Shown: one piece after another, positions 33,413-42,147 of the stretch | How positions within the stretch are numbered: position 1 is the stretch's first letter | Layout: the number at the start of each line of letters is the position of its first letter | NCBI GenBank assembly: GCA_050949055.1 | Contig: JBMNFA010000009.1 | Location: forward strand, 62,001-126,000 | DNA: 64,000 bases | Direction of reading: 5' to 3' | Source of the DNA: JAEZJZ01 sp050949055 | GTDB taxonomy: Bacteria > Bacillota > UBA994 > UBA5500 | Translations under genes and position numbers: made by a program | Notes under the pieces: generated by a model | The model's database searches: none | Told to the model about the DNA's origin: nothing | What the model saw: the letters and a program-made list of their open reading frames with translations, nothing else

Positions 33413-35242
33413 CTATTCGATGGTCACGCTCTTGGCCAGGTTGCGTGGCTTGTCGACATCACAGCGACGGGCCAAAGCCGCGTAGTAGGCCAGCAACTGC
33501 AGCGGTACTATCGAAAGAATGGGGGCCACCATCGGGTGCACAGCCGGCAGTGCCAGCCGCCGATGAGCCAGTCGTTTCACTTCGCTCCCGATGGCGGTGT
33601 CCACCACCAAAGTAAAGGCGTCGCGGGCTAACACTTCTTCGATGTTGCTGACCATTTTCCCCTGTAATGCAGGTTGGGTCAACAGGCAGACTACCGGGGT
33701 GCCGTCGGTGATCAGCGCCAAGGTGCCGTGCTTCAACTCTCCTGCCGCCAGTGCCTCCGCGTGAATGTAAGAGATCTCCTTCAGCTTGAGGGCCGCTTCC
33801 AGAGCCACAGCATAATCGAGGCCCCGACCGATGAAAAAGACGTCGTCATGATTGGCAATTTCCTCAGCTAGCTCCTTAATTGTAGACACGTCGGCCAAAG
33901 CCTGTTGCAGCTGTTCGGGTAGGGCACGCAACCCCTGGGCAACAGCCTGCAACTCCTGTGGCTCAGCACTTTGCCTTAGTTCAGCCAAGTGGATAGCCAG
34001 CAGCAGCAGGGTGACCAGCTGCGTGGTGTATGCTTTGGTGGAGGCCACCGCGATCTCTGGGCCGGCCCAAGTAGCCATAACTGCGTCGGCCTCTCTGGCT
34101 ACGCTGGAGCCGACTACGTTAGTGATCGCCCACACAGGGCAGCCCTGCCGTTTGGCTTCTCGCAAAGCAGCCAAGGTGTCCGCCGTTTCACCGGATTGAC
34201 TGATCACCAACACTACAGTCTGATCGTCCAGCAGCGGATCCCGGTAACGGAACTCCGAAGCCAAGTCCACTTCCACCTGCAACCGGGCCAGCCGTTCAAT
34301 GGCATACTTGCCGATCATGCCGGCGTGATAGGAGGTTCCGCAGGCAACGATATACAACCGATTAATATGCTGCAGCGACTCTTTAGTCAGCCCTAACTCC
34401 GGCAGGCTGACCTCCTGCCCCGGGTCGGTCCCGAGACGTCCAGTGAAGGTATCCCTCAGCGCCTTGGGTTGCTCAAAGATTTCCTTCAACATGAAGTGGT
34501 CATAACCGCCCTTTTCTGCCGCTACTGCATCCCAGGTGACATGGTAGACCGATTTCTCTATTGGATGCCCATCCACCTTGACAGTGACTCCATCTCTGGT
34601 CAGCACGGCCATCTCTCCGTCCTCCAGCAGATACACTTCGCGGGTATAAGGCAGCAAGGCCGGGATGTCTGAGGCTAGGAAGTTCTCGCCGTCGCCCAAG
34701 CCCACCACCAGCGGACTGTCCTTTCGATAGGCGTAGATCACATCAGGGTGCAACGCCGACACCACTGCCAAAGCAAAGGCACCGCGCAGCCGACTGATCG
34801 CCTGCGAGAAAGCCTGCTCCAAATCGCCCTGATAGTAGGCAGCGATTAGGTGAGGAACCACTTCTGTATCGGTCTGGGAGCGAAAACTGACTCCGCGCTC
34901 ACTCAGCCAGCTACGCAACTCGCGATAGTTCTCGATGATGCCGTTATGGATTACATAAAACTGGTCCTTGGCATCCGTATGGGGATGGCTATTTTCATCC
35001 GATGGGCGACCGTGGCTGGCCCAACGGGTGTGGCCAATACCCACTTGACCTGCCCAGCGGGGGTCGGGCAGCTGTTGCTCCAACACTGCCAAGCGACCGA
35101 CAGCTTTCTGCATCTTGGCTTGGCCTGACTCCAACACCACTACTCCTGCCGAATCATAACCGCGGTACTCCAGACGATGTAGCCCATCAAGAATAACGGG
35201 TAGCGCTTGCCGCCCGCCGATATATCCAACTATGCCACACAT
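33413..35242 (-). CDS. glmS: Glutamine-fructose-6-phosphate aminotransferase (isomerising)
   Basis: Makes glucosamine-6-phosphate, the entry to amino-sugar and cell-wall synthesis. 609 residues. N-terminal class II amidotransferase domain with catalytic Cys2 (MCGIVGYIG), then two SIS domains (SQSGETADTLAAL and KLKEISYIHAEALAAGELKHG), ending in the conserved KSVTIE. Preceded by a glmS ribozyme in its own leader and followed by a terminator. Downstream of cdaA-cdaR-glmM. Confidence 0.98.
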   Translation of the reverse strand: MCGIVGYIGGRQALPVILDGLHRLEYRGYDSAGVVVLESGQAKMQKAVGRLAVLEQQLPDPRWAGQVGIGHTRWASHGRPSDENSHPHTDAKDQFYVIHNGIIENYRELRSWLSERGVSFRSQTDTEVVPHLIAAYYQGDLEQAFSQAISRLRGAFALAVVSALHPDVIYAYRKDSPLVVGLGDGENFLASDIPALLPYTREVYLLEDGEMAVLTRDGVTVKVDGHPIEKSVYHVTWDAVAAEKGGYDHFMLKEIFEQPKALRDTFTGRLGTDPGQEVSLPELGLTKESLQHINRLYIVACGTSYHAGMIGKYAIERLARLQVEVDLASEFRYRDPLLDDQTVVLVISQSGETADTLAALREAKRQGCPVWAITNVVGSSVAREADAVMATWAGPEIAVASTKAYTTQLVTLLLLAIHLAELRQSAEPQELQAVAQGLRALPEQLQQALADVSTIKELAEEIANHDDVFFIGRGLDYAVALEAALKLKEISYIHAEALAAGELKHGTLALITDGTPVVCLLTQPALQGKMVSNIEEVLARDAFTLVVDTAIGSEVKRLAHRRLALPAVHPMVAPILSIVPLQLLAYYAALARRCDVDKPRNLAKSVTIE

Positions 35243-35299
35243 AGGCTTCTTTTCGCTCCTTCATCTGCGAAGGCAGGAGCAAGCCTCCTACTTTCGCAT

Positions 35300-35451
35300 T
35301 GATCTTGCGCCTGTAGTGAACGCTTTGTCCTAAGAATCGCTTCTCAGATTTGACGCACACCTTACGACTCAGGCAAGCCGAGGGGTATATCCGCCGAATG
35401 TTTCGATAAAACCCCTTCCTCGTCAACTCCCCTAGCAGGAGTCCTGGCGCT
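35300..35451 (-). ncRNA. glmS ribozyme (GlcN6P-activated)
   Basis: Self-cleaving leader RNA. On the minus strand it has the conserved order AGCGCC (cleavage before the G at 35450), GGACTCC, GTTGACGAGG, GGGTTTTATCGAA, ATTCGGCGGATA, CCCCTCGG, GTCGTAAGG and a final GACAAAGCG block. The core nucleotides match the family known from Bacillota. Glucosamine-6-phosphate activates cleavage and leads to mRNA decay, giving feedback control of glmS. It lies 58 bases before the glmS ATG. Confidence 0.95.
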
Positions 35452-35539
35452 TTGCTTTTGTCTTTTTCCTTCAATCCCCCCTCTCAAGTCCGATCAGCCC
35501 TTCCTTCACCCCCTTTCGTTACCTCTGCCATAGCGGAGG

Positions 35540-36871
35540 CTAAACTTGCAGAATCGCGACCACCTGATTGGCCAGCTGCTCTGCTTGCTGCTCGCTCTGG
35601 GCCTCTACCATCACACGGATCACTGGTTCAGTGCCAGAAGGACGCACCAGAATGCGCCCGGTCTCACCTAAAGCCTGCCTCACCTGCGAGATGATTGCCT
35701 GCACCACAGGCCGATTGATCACAGACCGATCAGCCACCCGCGCATTCTTGAGTACCTGGGGGAAAGGCTGTACAATGCTGGCCAATTCAGCTAACGACTG
35801 CCGCTTGAGCGTTACAATCTCCGCCAAGCGCAGGGCTGTCAGCAGCCCATCACCGGTGGTGCTATGCTCAGAGAAGATGATATGTCCGGACTGCTCTCCC
35901 CCCAAAACCGCCTCTGTGTCCTGCATCATAGCCAAGACATAGCGGTCCCCTACGTCCGAACGCAGCAGTTCGATCTGCTGTTCCCGCATGGCCAGCTCCA
36001 GCCCCAAGTTGCTCATGGTGGTGGCCACCAAGCGATGATGGCGCAACCGTCCCTGCTGCTTCAGATGGACAGCGCAGATAGCCATGATCGCGTCGCCGTT
36101 GACGATGCCTCCCCGAGAATCAACTGCCAAGAGGCGATCGGCGTCACCGTCAAAGGCCAACCCCATATCCGCCTGCTCCGACAAGACAGCAGCAGACAAT
36201 CCTGCCATGTGGGTGGAGCCGCAATCGCGATTGATGTTTTGGCCATCTGGGTTGGCGTTGATCGTTCTGACCTGGGCACCCAGTTGACGGAAGAGCAGGG
36301 GAGCGATCCTATAGGCTGCGCCATTGGCACAATCCAAGACCAGTTGCAGGCCATCCAGCCGATGGCTAGCCAGCTCCTTTAGGTATTGCAGATAGTCCGT
36401 TTGCCAGCTGGCCGCCTCGTGCACTCGCCCCACCTGATCACCTTGTGGTCTAGGCAGCAGTTCAGGTTGGTCCAGATAGCGTTCAATCTCCTCTTCCAGT
36501 TGATCCGGCAGTTTGTGGCCCGAGCTGGAGAAGAACTTGATGCCATTGTCGATCGCAGGATTGTGCGAAGCCGAGATCATCACCCCAGCATCCATCCCCT
36601 TGTGTGCCGTCAGAAAGGCGATCGCAGGAGTTGGCAGCACCCCCGCCCGATAGACATCGGCACCAACAGAAAGCATGCCACTGATCAAGGCCGCCTCCAG
36701 CATGTCGCCGGAGAGCCTGGTATCCTTGCCCACGAGAATGCAGGTGCTGCCGGCTACGCAATGCTTGGTTAGCACGTGCGCGCCCGCTCTCCCCAGTTGG
36801 AAAGCCAATTCTGGCGTCAACTCGGTGTTGGCTTTGCCCCGCACACCATCAGTTCCAAATCTACGTCTCAT
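35540..36871 (-). CDS. glmM: Phosphoglucosamine mutase
   Basis: Interconverts glucosamine-6-phosphate and -1-phosphate. 443 residues. The active-site phosphoserine Ser102 is in ISASHNP, the metal loop DGDADR near 240 and the phosphate-binding RPSGTEPVIRVM near the C-terminus. The frame extends to 36979, but AAGGGGAC before the ATG at 36871 gives the conserved start MRRRFGTDGVRG. Part of cdaA-cdaR-glmM-glmS, where CdaA activity is known to be linked to GlmM in Bacillus-type bacteria. Confidence 0.97.
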   Translation of the reverse strand: MRRRFGTDGVRGKANTELTPELAFQLGRAGAHVLTKHCVAGSTCILVGKDTRLSGDMLEAALISGMLSVGADVYRAGVLPTPAIAFLTAHKGMDAGVMISASHNPAIDNGIKFFSSSGHKLPDQLEEEIERYLDQPELLPRPQGDQVGRVHEAASWQTDYLQYLKELASHRLDGLQLVLDCANGAAYRIAPLLFRQLGAQVRTINANPDGQNINRDCGSTHMAGLSAAVLSEQADMGLAFDGDADRLLAVDSRGGIVNGDAIMAICAVHLKQQGRLRHHRLVATTMSNLGLELAMREQQIELLRSDVGDRYVLAMMQDTEAVLGGEQSGHIIFSEHSTTGDGLLTALRLAEIVTLKRQSLAELASIVQPFPQVLKNARVADRSVINRPVVQAIISQVRQALGETGRILVRPSGTEPVIRVMVEAQSEQQAEQLANQVVAILQV

Positions 36872-37004
36872 CGATAGTCCCCTTCTCAGCAGCTCCGCTG
36901 GGCTGCGGCCAGCAGAGCACTGTTGTTCATAGTATGCTTCACGCGGTTTCCCAGAGCAAAAGCTGCCCCTCATGTACACAGTATATGAGCATCGGTCTAG
37001 TTTG

Positions 37005-37937
37005 TTAGCCTTCAGTCGCCGGGGTTAGCATAACCTTTACCTGTACTTGCTCGACGGATGGGGCCATTACCCCCTCTGGAAATAGTAGCGGCAGCGTTTG
37101 TTCCGTATCTTCAGTCAGCTGACTAAGGTCGATCGCTGTAGTTGAGATAGCGTCCAATTGGTCCAGCAGTTCAGAAGGGCCATACACTGTCACCTGCAAA
37201 GGTTCGTGGGTGAACTCCACGGATTGCCACTCTGGAGGCAATTCTCCCTCGCTGGCCACCACAATCGGCAACTGCTTGCCACTGTACCGGTGCAAGGTCA
37301 CCTCCACCGCTGCGGGGGTCACTTGCAGTCCTCCGATCTCCTGTCCGGCTACGTCACGCAGCATCACGGGCAAGCTTAATTTGGCTCCGTCCTGAACCTG
37401 TTGCCAATTGGTTTGCACGAACGCCTCCCGCACCCGCTCCGCCCGGGATTGGATGCCTGTGACCCGCACGAAGCTGACAGGCAACTCTGCCACCAGCAGT
37501 TGCTGGTTATGGATCACCTGATCTCCTAGCACTTGCAGGCTAACGTCTACGCTGAGCAACTGCTCCAACTGTACCTCCACGCGGGGAGGACTAGACGTGG
37601 CGCTAAAGCCAGCTGGGACCACCAAACTGACCACATATTGCCCCTTCCCCGCTTTGGCGGTGGATAGGTCCAGGTATGCTGCCAAGCTCTCCTTAGTGAC
37701 CGCTTCCGTCTCTCCAGGTAGGCCGCGCACGGTGACTGTCACTGTCTTGGGCAATTCATTGACCACCTGCAGGTGAGAAGCAACGTTGCGCACCTCCAGC
37801 GCCACATCCGCAAAGGCTTTGCTTACTTCCGCCGGTGGGGCGAGATTGGCTGTCTTGACATAGGACCAGAGCAGGATGGCCAGCAGAGCCGCCAGAATGT
37901 GACTGGTGAAGTTGGGGCGAAAGGAGTCATTTTGCAT
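37005..37937 (-). CDS. cdaR: CdaA regulatory protein CdaR (YbbR)
   Basis: 310 residues. One N-terminal membrane helix (about 11-27, HILAALLAILLWSYV), then repeated YbbR domains outside the cell. Binds and tunes the diadenylate cyclase CdaA. The start overlaps the cdaA stop by 11 bases. The order cdaA-cdaR-glmM is the conserved Bacillota arrangement. Confidence 0.93.
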   Translation of the reverse strand: MQNDSFRPNFTSHILAALLAILLWSYVKTANLAPPAEVSKAFADVALEVRNVASHLQVVNELPKTVTVTVRGLPGETEAVTKESLAAYLDLSTAKAGKGQYVVSLVVPAGFSATSSPPRVEVQLEQLLSVDVSLQVLGDQVIHNQQLLVAELPVSFVRVTGIQSRAERVREAFVQTNWQQVQDGAKLSLPVMLRDVAGQEIGGLQVTPAAVEVTLHRYSGKQLPIVVASEGELPPEWQSVEFTHEPLQVTVYGPSELLDQLDAISTTAIDLSQLTEDTEQTLPLLFPEGVMAPSVEQVQVKVMLTPATEG

Positions 37938-38766
37938 GCTTGACCAACCTCCAGTTCCACAGTGCGTTCACCTTCTGAGTCACCAATTCAGCAGTTAGCT
38001 TCTCTTGTAGGGTTTTAGGGTCCAGGTGCCGGTTGATTTGTCCCTCTACAGCAATGGAGATGGTCCCTGTCTCCTCCGAAACGATCACTGCCACTGCATC
38101 GGTCTCCTCAGTTACGCCGATGGCCGCGCGGTGCCGGGTACCCAGCTCTTTGCCCAGAAATGGATTGCTGGACAGGGGCAGGTAGCATCCGGCCGCCAAA
38201 ATCCTGCCACGACGAAGAATCACCGCCCCGTCGTGCAACGGGGTATTGGGTATGAAAGTGTTGGTTAAGAGCTCGCTGCTGATCAATGCATCAATAGGCG
38301 TACCGGTTTCAGCGTATTCGCTCAAGCCCGTCTCCCTTTCCCAGACGACGAGAGCACCGATTTTGTTTTTGCTAAGAATACTCACGCTGGCCACCAAGTC
38401 GGAAATCGCCTGTTCTATCGCTTCATCTTCATCCGGGGAGAAGGAGATACGCTGTCCAAACAGGCGTGTCCTGCCCAGCTGCTCCAATGCCCGGCGCAAT
38501 TCAGGCCAAAAGACGATGGGCACTGCGATTAATCCGGCCGCGATAGTCTGATCCAACAACCAGTTGATCGTGTTCAATCCTAAGTACCCACTAACCACGG
38601 TAGCCAAAAGCAGCAGCAGCAACCCCTTAATGAGCTGTACTGCCCGGGTATCCCGAATCAGCACAATCAAGCGATAGATCACATAATAGACTATCCCTAT
38701 GTCCAGGATATCCAATAAGTTGATCTGCTTCACTGCCTCGGCTATTCTGGCAATCAAATCTTTCAC
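37927..38766 (-). CDS. cdaA: Diadenylate cyclase CdaA
   Basis: Makes c-di-AMP, which controls osmolyte and potassium balance and wall integrity. 279 residues: three N-terminal membrane helices (about 20-95), then the DAC domain with the catalytic motifs LHDGAVI and GTRHRAA. The ATG at 38766 has GGGGGTG. First gene of the operon with cdaR, glmM and probably glmS. A TATACT -10 lies about 55 bases upstream with a weak -35. Confidence 0.96.
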   Translation of the reverse strand: MKDLIARIAEAVKQINLLDILDIGIVYYVIYRLIVLIRDTRAVQLIKGLLLLLLATVVSGYLGLNTINWLLDQTIAAGLIAVPIVFWPELRRALEQLGRTRLFGQRISFSPDEDEAIEQAISDLVASVSILSKNKIGALVVWERETGLSEYAETGTPIDALISSELLTNTFIPNTPLHDGAVILRRGRILAAGCYLPLSSNPFLGKELGTRHRAAIGVTEETDAVAVIVSEETGTISIAVEGQINRHLDPKTLQEKLTAELVTQKVNALWNWRLVKHAK

Positions 38767-38889
38767 CCCCAGACCATAAGGCCACGGCGATTTAAATGCA
38801 GTCCGCTTCTAGTATAATGCATCACGGTTGTCACAAACAGCTGGTTGCTGTCGAATGCGAAACTACTGCCAGCGCCTACTCGACAGCCG

Positions 38890-38924
38890 ATATTGAGCAA
38901 AGAAACCGGGTTAGCCCGGTTTCT
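38890..38924 (-). terminator. Intrinsic terminator of the TPR gene
   Basis: Perfect 10-base-pair stem AGAAACCGGG (38901-38910) / CCCGGTTTCT (38915-38924), 4-base loop, followed on the minus strand by TTGCTC. The T-run is short but the stem is strong. Confidence 0.7.
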
Positions 38925-38972
38925 CTCAGGTGCATTCTGCCCTTGGCCGGCAACACTTGGCTCGAGAACAGT

Positions 38973-40388
38973 CTATTTGCGCAGCGCCTTCAACAGACTA
39001 TTCCAAAAGCCCTTGTGTTGCTCTGCTACTTCTGGTGCAGGCTGGTTGGATTCGCTAGCCGGGTGGGGCTGCTCGGTGGATGCCTGCAGGATTTCCTCAA
39101 CGAATGCCTGCCGGTCTGAGGCCCCGTTCTGCAGCAACTCTCGAATCTGAGGCTGTTGCAGCAGCGAATAGTAGCGAGAAAATACGTCGACCTGTTCCTG
39201 TTTCAACTTCTCAAGCATAGTCAGCGCCTGCTCTGATTGCCCCAACGCCAGCTGGCTGATGGCAGAGACGAACTGCACATCCGGATTATCCTTGATCTCA
39301 TCGCTAGCCAGTTGCAGCACCTCCCGGTACTGCCCTTGCTGCAGGTAGATGAGCATCATGTTCAACCGCACCAACAGTGCGTCAGGCTCAATCAGCAGCG
39401 CCTGTTGCCAGGCTTCCAGACTCTCCTTCCACTTGCCCAACTCGGCATACCTGGTGCCCCTGGCCACAAACACGGGCAGGTAATCGGGCTTGCGCTGCAG
39501 GGCTTGTGCCCAGTACTCTTCCGCCCGCTGCAGCAAGCCGTTTTGGGAATAGGTAAGTCCGATGTTGTACAAGGGATGGGGTGATTTGGGATGGTCCTTG
39601 GCGGCCTGCTCCCAGTGCTGCACCCCCTGCTCGATCATCCCTTTCTTGACTAAAGCTTCACCCAAATTGAGCCTAATGTCTAGATCTTGTGGGTCAAGTT
39701 CTGCCGCCTTCTCCAAATGATGAATCGCCGCATCAGTCTCACCGAGGCGTAGGTTGGCGATACCGATGTTGAAGCGCACAGCGGCATCGTCATGGCCATT
39801 CTTGACCAGCTGTAGACCGGTCTCTACTGCCAGAGCATAGTCACCGGTATCCAGCGCTACAGCACACAAATTGGTGGCTGCCCGCGGATCTTCCGGATTG
39901 AGTTCTGCCGATTCCGACCATTCCTGCTTGGCCTGGTTGAAGTTTCCCTTCGCCAAGTGGATTTCGGCCATAGCGTTCTTGACCAAGAAATTGTTAGGTA
40001 TAATCTTGTTGGCCCGGTTCAGCTCCATCGCTGCCGCATCCCACATACCTTTCATGCCGTATATCTTGCCGATAAAGTAGTGGGCCATGCCGTTCAGCTT
40101 GTGTGTGTTGCGCTTATCCAGCTCCAGCACACGCTTCCAACTGGCCACTGCTTCATCGATCATGCCTTTTTCCCCTTGAGCAACCCCCAACACATAGTGA
40201 GAGAGCACGCTCTTTGGTGCCAAGGAGGTGGCTTGCTGCAGATGCTCGATCGCCCCGTCAATGTCCTGTTGGTTAAACAGGGCCACTCCCAAATCGTGAT
40301 GAGCGGTGGCATTGTTCGGATTTTCTTGCAGAGCTTTGCGGCAAAGCTTGATAATCTGGTCCATGGTTGGTGGTTGCTTATCAGTCAC
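38973..40388 (-). CDS. Tetratricopeptide-repeat protein
   Basis: 471 residues made of about ten TPR units (for example NATAHHDLGVALFNQQDID, YNIGLTYSQNGLLQRAEEYW, LNLGEALVKKGMIEQGVQHW), a protein-interaction scaffold. No signal peptide, so it is probably cytoplasmic. The last 35 residues are Pro-, Gln- and Glu-rich and end in a basic helix (FWNSLLKALRK) that might touch the membrane. The GTG at 40388 is preferred to 40397 by the spacing of GAGGAG. Single gene; partner unknown. Confidence 0.88.
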   Translation of the reverse strand: MTDKQPPTMDQIIKLCRKALQENPNNATAHHDLGVALFNQQDIDGAIEHLQQATSLAPKSVLSHYVLGVAQGEKGMIDEAVASWKRVLELDKRNTHKLNGMAHYFIGKIYGMKGMWDAAAMELNRANKIIPNNFLVKNAMAEIHLAKGNFNQAKQEWSESAELNPEDPRAATNLCAVALDTGDYALAVETGLQLVKNGHDDAAVRFNIGIANLRLGETDAAIHHLEKAAELDPQDLDIRLNLGEALVKKGMIEQGVQHWEQAAKDHPKSPHPLYNIGLTYSQNGLLQRAEEYWAQALQRKPDYLPVFVARGTRYAELGKWKESLEAWQQALLIEPDALLVRLNMMLIYLQQGQYREVLQLASDEIKDNPDVQFVSAISQLALGQSEQALTMLEKLKQEQVDVFSRYYSLLQQPQIRELLQNGASDRQAFVEEILQASTEQPHPASESNQPAPEVAEQHKGFWNSLLKALRK

Positions 40389-40518
40389 GTCTATCACTCC
40401 TCGAAATTAAACATTCTGCAGCCTGCTCCAGTACCCTGTCAACCGAAGAAGATTCTTTATGTGTCGGCAGGTTAGTTCAACTGGTTTCGGTGGTCGATTT
40501 ACCCTACCTTATGTAGTT

Positions 40519-40636
40519 TGAGACTTGGCGCCCACAATGCCCCCTCAACCGAAAACCAGTCGTGCGGCGCCAAGTCTCAGTCCAACTGTCTTCGGGGACA
40601 ATGAACCTTACTCAATACGGTTTGAGACTTGACGCC
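40519..40636. repeat. Three alternating copies of a TGAGACTTGRCGCC repeat
   Basis: Copies at 40519-40532 (forward, TGAGACTTGGCGCC), 40566-40579 (reverse complement, perfect) and 40623-40636 (forward, TGAGACTTGACGCC). The first two form a perfect 14-base-pair inverted repeat with a 33-base loop. Part of the same unit recurs at 58640-58697 inside the ribosomal protein operon. This is a dispersed intergenic repeat of unknown function. A further perfect hairpin, GGCAGGATCC / GGATCCTGCC, lies at 40651-40677. No gene is seen in the whole 40389-40746 gap. Confidence 0.8.
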
Positions 40637-40746
40637 CTGCTAACAAAATTGGCAGGATCCAGAGATGGATCCTGCCAATGACGCAATCCAACGACAGAGC
40701 CCATACTTTAGTATTGGCTAGAGAGGAACGATTATCCTTCCTCCCG

Positions 40747-41352
40747 CTACCTAAACAGCAGCCATCTGCCGATATCTTCCCAAAGCTCAGCCAGAGCCAG
40801 CTTCAAGCGCAGGGCACCAGATGACTTATGCTCCATCACGTTTCCGGAGACGGTCCCTGCATCCAATAGGGTGAACTCACCGTCCACCACCTGCACATCT
40901 CCCAGCACCTGACCCCGTACCAGCAGATCGCTGCGATAGACGGTAATGTCCCCCCGCACGACTGCGTCTGCTGGGACGATGAAGCTCCCGCCTTCTTGAA
41001 TGATCACTGCCTGTCGGTCCTGGCAAATCAGCTGTGGATTGTTCAACGTATCCGAGAAATAGATCGGCGATGCCAACAGAAGCAAGACAGCTGCGGCTAC
41101 CGCAAGCAGCCTCCCTGTTTGACGACGACGATCTGGTGCCGGTAACCTCTGCAATACTTGTTCCGTGAACCCCGTTGGTGCCTGAACTAGCGAGACTGTG
41201 CGAAGCAAGGCTACCGTCTGCTTCAGCGAAGCCTCTGTCTCACGACAGTGAATGCACTCGTCCAAGTGCTGCTGCAACTGTTTCTGGCACTGCTGCTCGA
41301 TCTGTTCATCCTGCATCCGATGCAGCAAGCGCGTTGCCTGATAGCACTCCAT
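40747..41352 (-). CDS. Zinc-finger anti-sigma factor with bactofilin-like ectodomain
   Basis: 201 residues. The N-terminal zinc-binding anti-sigma motif is H29-x3-C33-x2-C36 (HLDECIHC). One membrane helix follows (about 95-112, LLAVAAAVLLLLASPIYF). The outer part has a short beta-helix resembling bactofilins (SFIVPADAVVRGDITVYRSD, LVRGQVLGDVQVVDG). The ATG at 41352 overlaps the sigma stop by one base (TAATG) with GGAGG upstream. It is expected to hold the ECF sigma factor at the membrane until an envelope signal releases it. The signal is unknown. Confidence 0.85.
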   Translation of the reverse strand: MECYQATRLLHRMQDEQIEQQCQKQLQQHLDECIHCRETEASLKQTVALLRTVSLVQAPTGFTEQVLQRLPAPDRRRQTGRLLAVAAAVLLLLASPIYFSDTLNNPQLICQDRQAVIIQEGGSFIVPADAVVRGDITVYRSDLLVRGQVLGDVQVVDGEFTLLDAGTVSGNVMEHKSSGALRLKLALAELWEDIGRWLLFR

Positions 41353-41936
41353 TAGAAATCTGCCTCCCATAAATGGCGTTGTTCTACCAGTTTCATCCGA
41401 AGCGCTTCCCTGGCGCGGAAGAGGCGAGTCTTGATCGTACTCACCGGCACTTGGAGGATTTCGGCTATCTCCTGGTAACTCAAGTCCTGACCATGACGAA
41501 GCAGGATCACGTTGCGGTAATTCTCTGGCAACTGCTCTATCAAGTCCACCAAATAGTCAGCCAACTCGCTCTGTTCATGCAGCAATTCCGGACCAGGCCG
41601 TTGGTCGGCGATTTGCATGAACCAGCCCTCTTCTTTGTCGATAGGGGCATCCAACGAAATTGTATCCTTTCGCTTGCGCAGATAGTCGATAGCCAAGTTG
41701 TTGGCAATTCGATACAGCCACGGCTTGAATGGCTGCTCTAATCTGAAGCTGTGCAGACTGCGGTATACGCGCAAGAAGGTCTCCTGCGCCAGGTCCAAAG
41801 CCTCTTCGCGGTCATGTACCATCCGATAGAGAAAGGCATAGATTCGATCACGATATCTGTCAACCAGCTCGGAAAAGGCTGCGCGATCACCTCTTTTGGC
41901 TCTCTGCAGCAACCTCTGGTCAACCATGTCCACCAC
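41352..41936 (-). CDS. ECF RNA polymerase sigma factor (SigW-like)
   Basis: 194 residues with sigma-2 (FSELVDRYRDRIYAFLYRMV, DLAQETFLRVYR) and sigma-4 (LPENYRNVILLRHGQDLSYQEIAEIL, STIKTRLFRARE). It belongs with the SigW/RpoE-type ECF group. The start is GTG at 41936 with GAGGG upstream. Its promoter matches the SigW consensus exactly in the two key blocks, so it most likely transcribes its own operon. Cognate anti-sigma factor is the next gene, one base overlapping. Confidence 0.93.
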   Translation of the reverse strand: MVDMVDQRLLQRAKRGDRAAFSELVDRYRDRIYAFLYRMVHDREEALDLAQETFLRVYRSLHSFRLEQPFKPWLYRIANNLAIDYLRKRKDTISLDAPIDKEEGWFMQIADQRPGPELLHEQSELADYLVDLIEQLPENYRNVILLRHGQDLSYQEIAEILQVPVSTIKTRLFRAREALRMKLVEQRHLWEADF

Positions 41937-41965
41937 GACAAGCCCTCATTTCTATCTTGATCTAA

Positions 41966-41990
41966 TACGTTGCCCAGGAATATTAGTTTC
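41966..41990 (-). promoter_or_regulatory. SigW-type autoregulatory promoter
   Basis: Minus-strand -35 GAAAC (41986-41990), 16-base spacer and -10 CGTA (41966-41969), the known SigW pattern TGAAAC-N16-CGTA apart from the first base. It lies about 30 bases before the sigma start. A SigA-like TATAAT also occurs further upstream. Confidence 0.82.
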
Positions 41991-42057
41991 GTACCCCACC
42001 AGCCAATTAGGAACTATCTTTATCATTATATCGATCAGCCAGCCAGGTGCCAATTGT

Positions 42058-42099
42058 CGGGAAGGGAAGAAGGGTAGACAGTCATTCACTGTCCACCCT
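42058..42099 (-). terminator. Terminator after the cDPG synthetase-like gene
   Basis: Twelve-base-pair stem with one mismatch, AGGGTAGACAGT (42071-42082) / ACTGTCCACCCT (42088-42099), followed on the minus strand by TTCTTCCCTTCCC. Confidence 0.7.
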
Positions 42100-42147
42100 C
42101 CAATTGAATGGCCTAATTGAGCCCTACAGGGGCAAGCTCGTTATGAT

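Noticed and set aside
40389..40746. CRISPR-like array
   Set aside because: The repeats alternate in orientation, number only three, and no cas genes are near.
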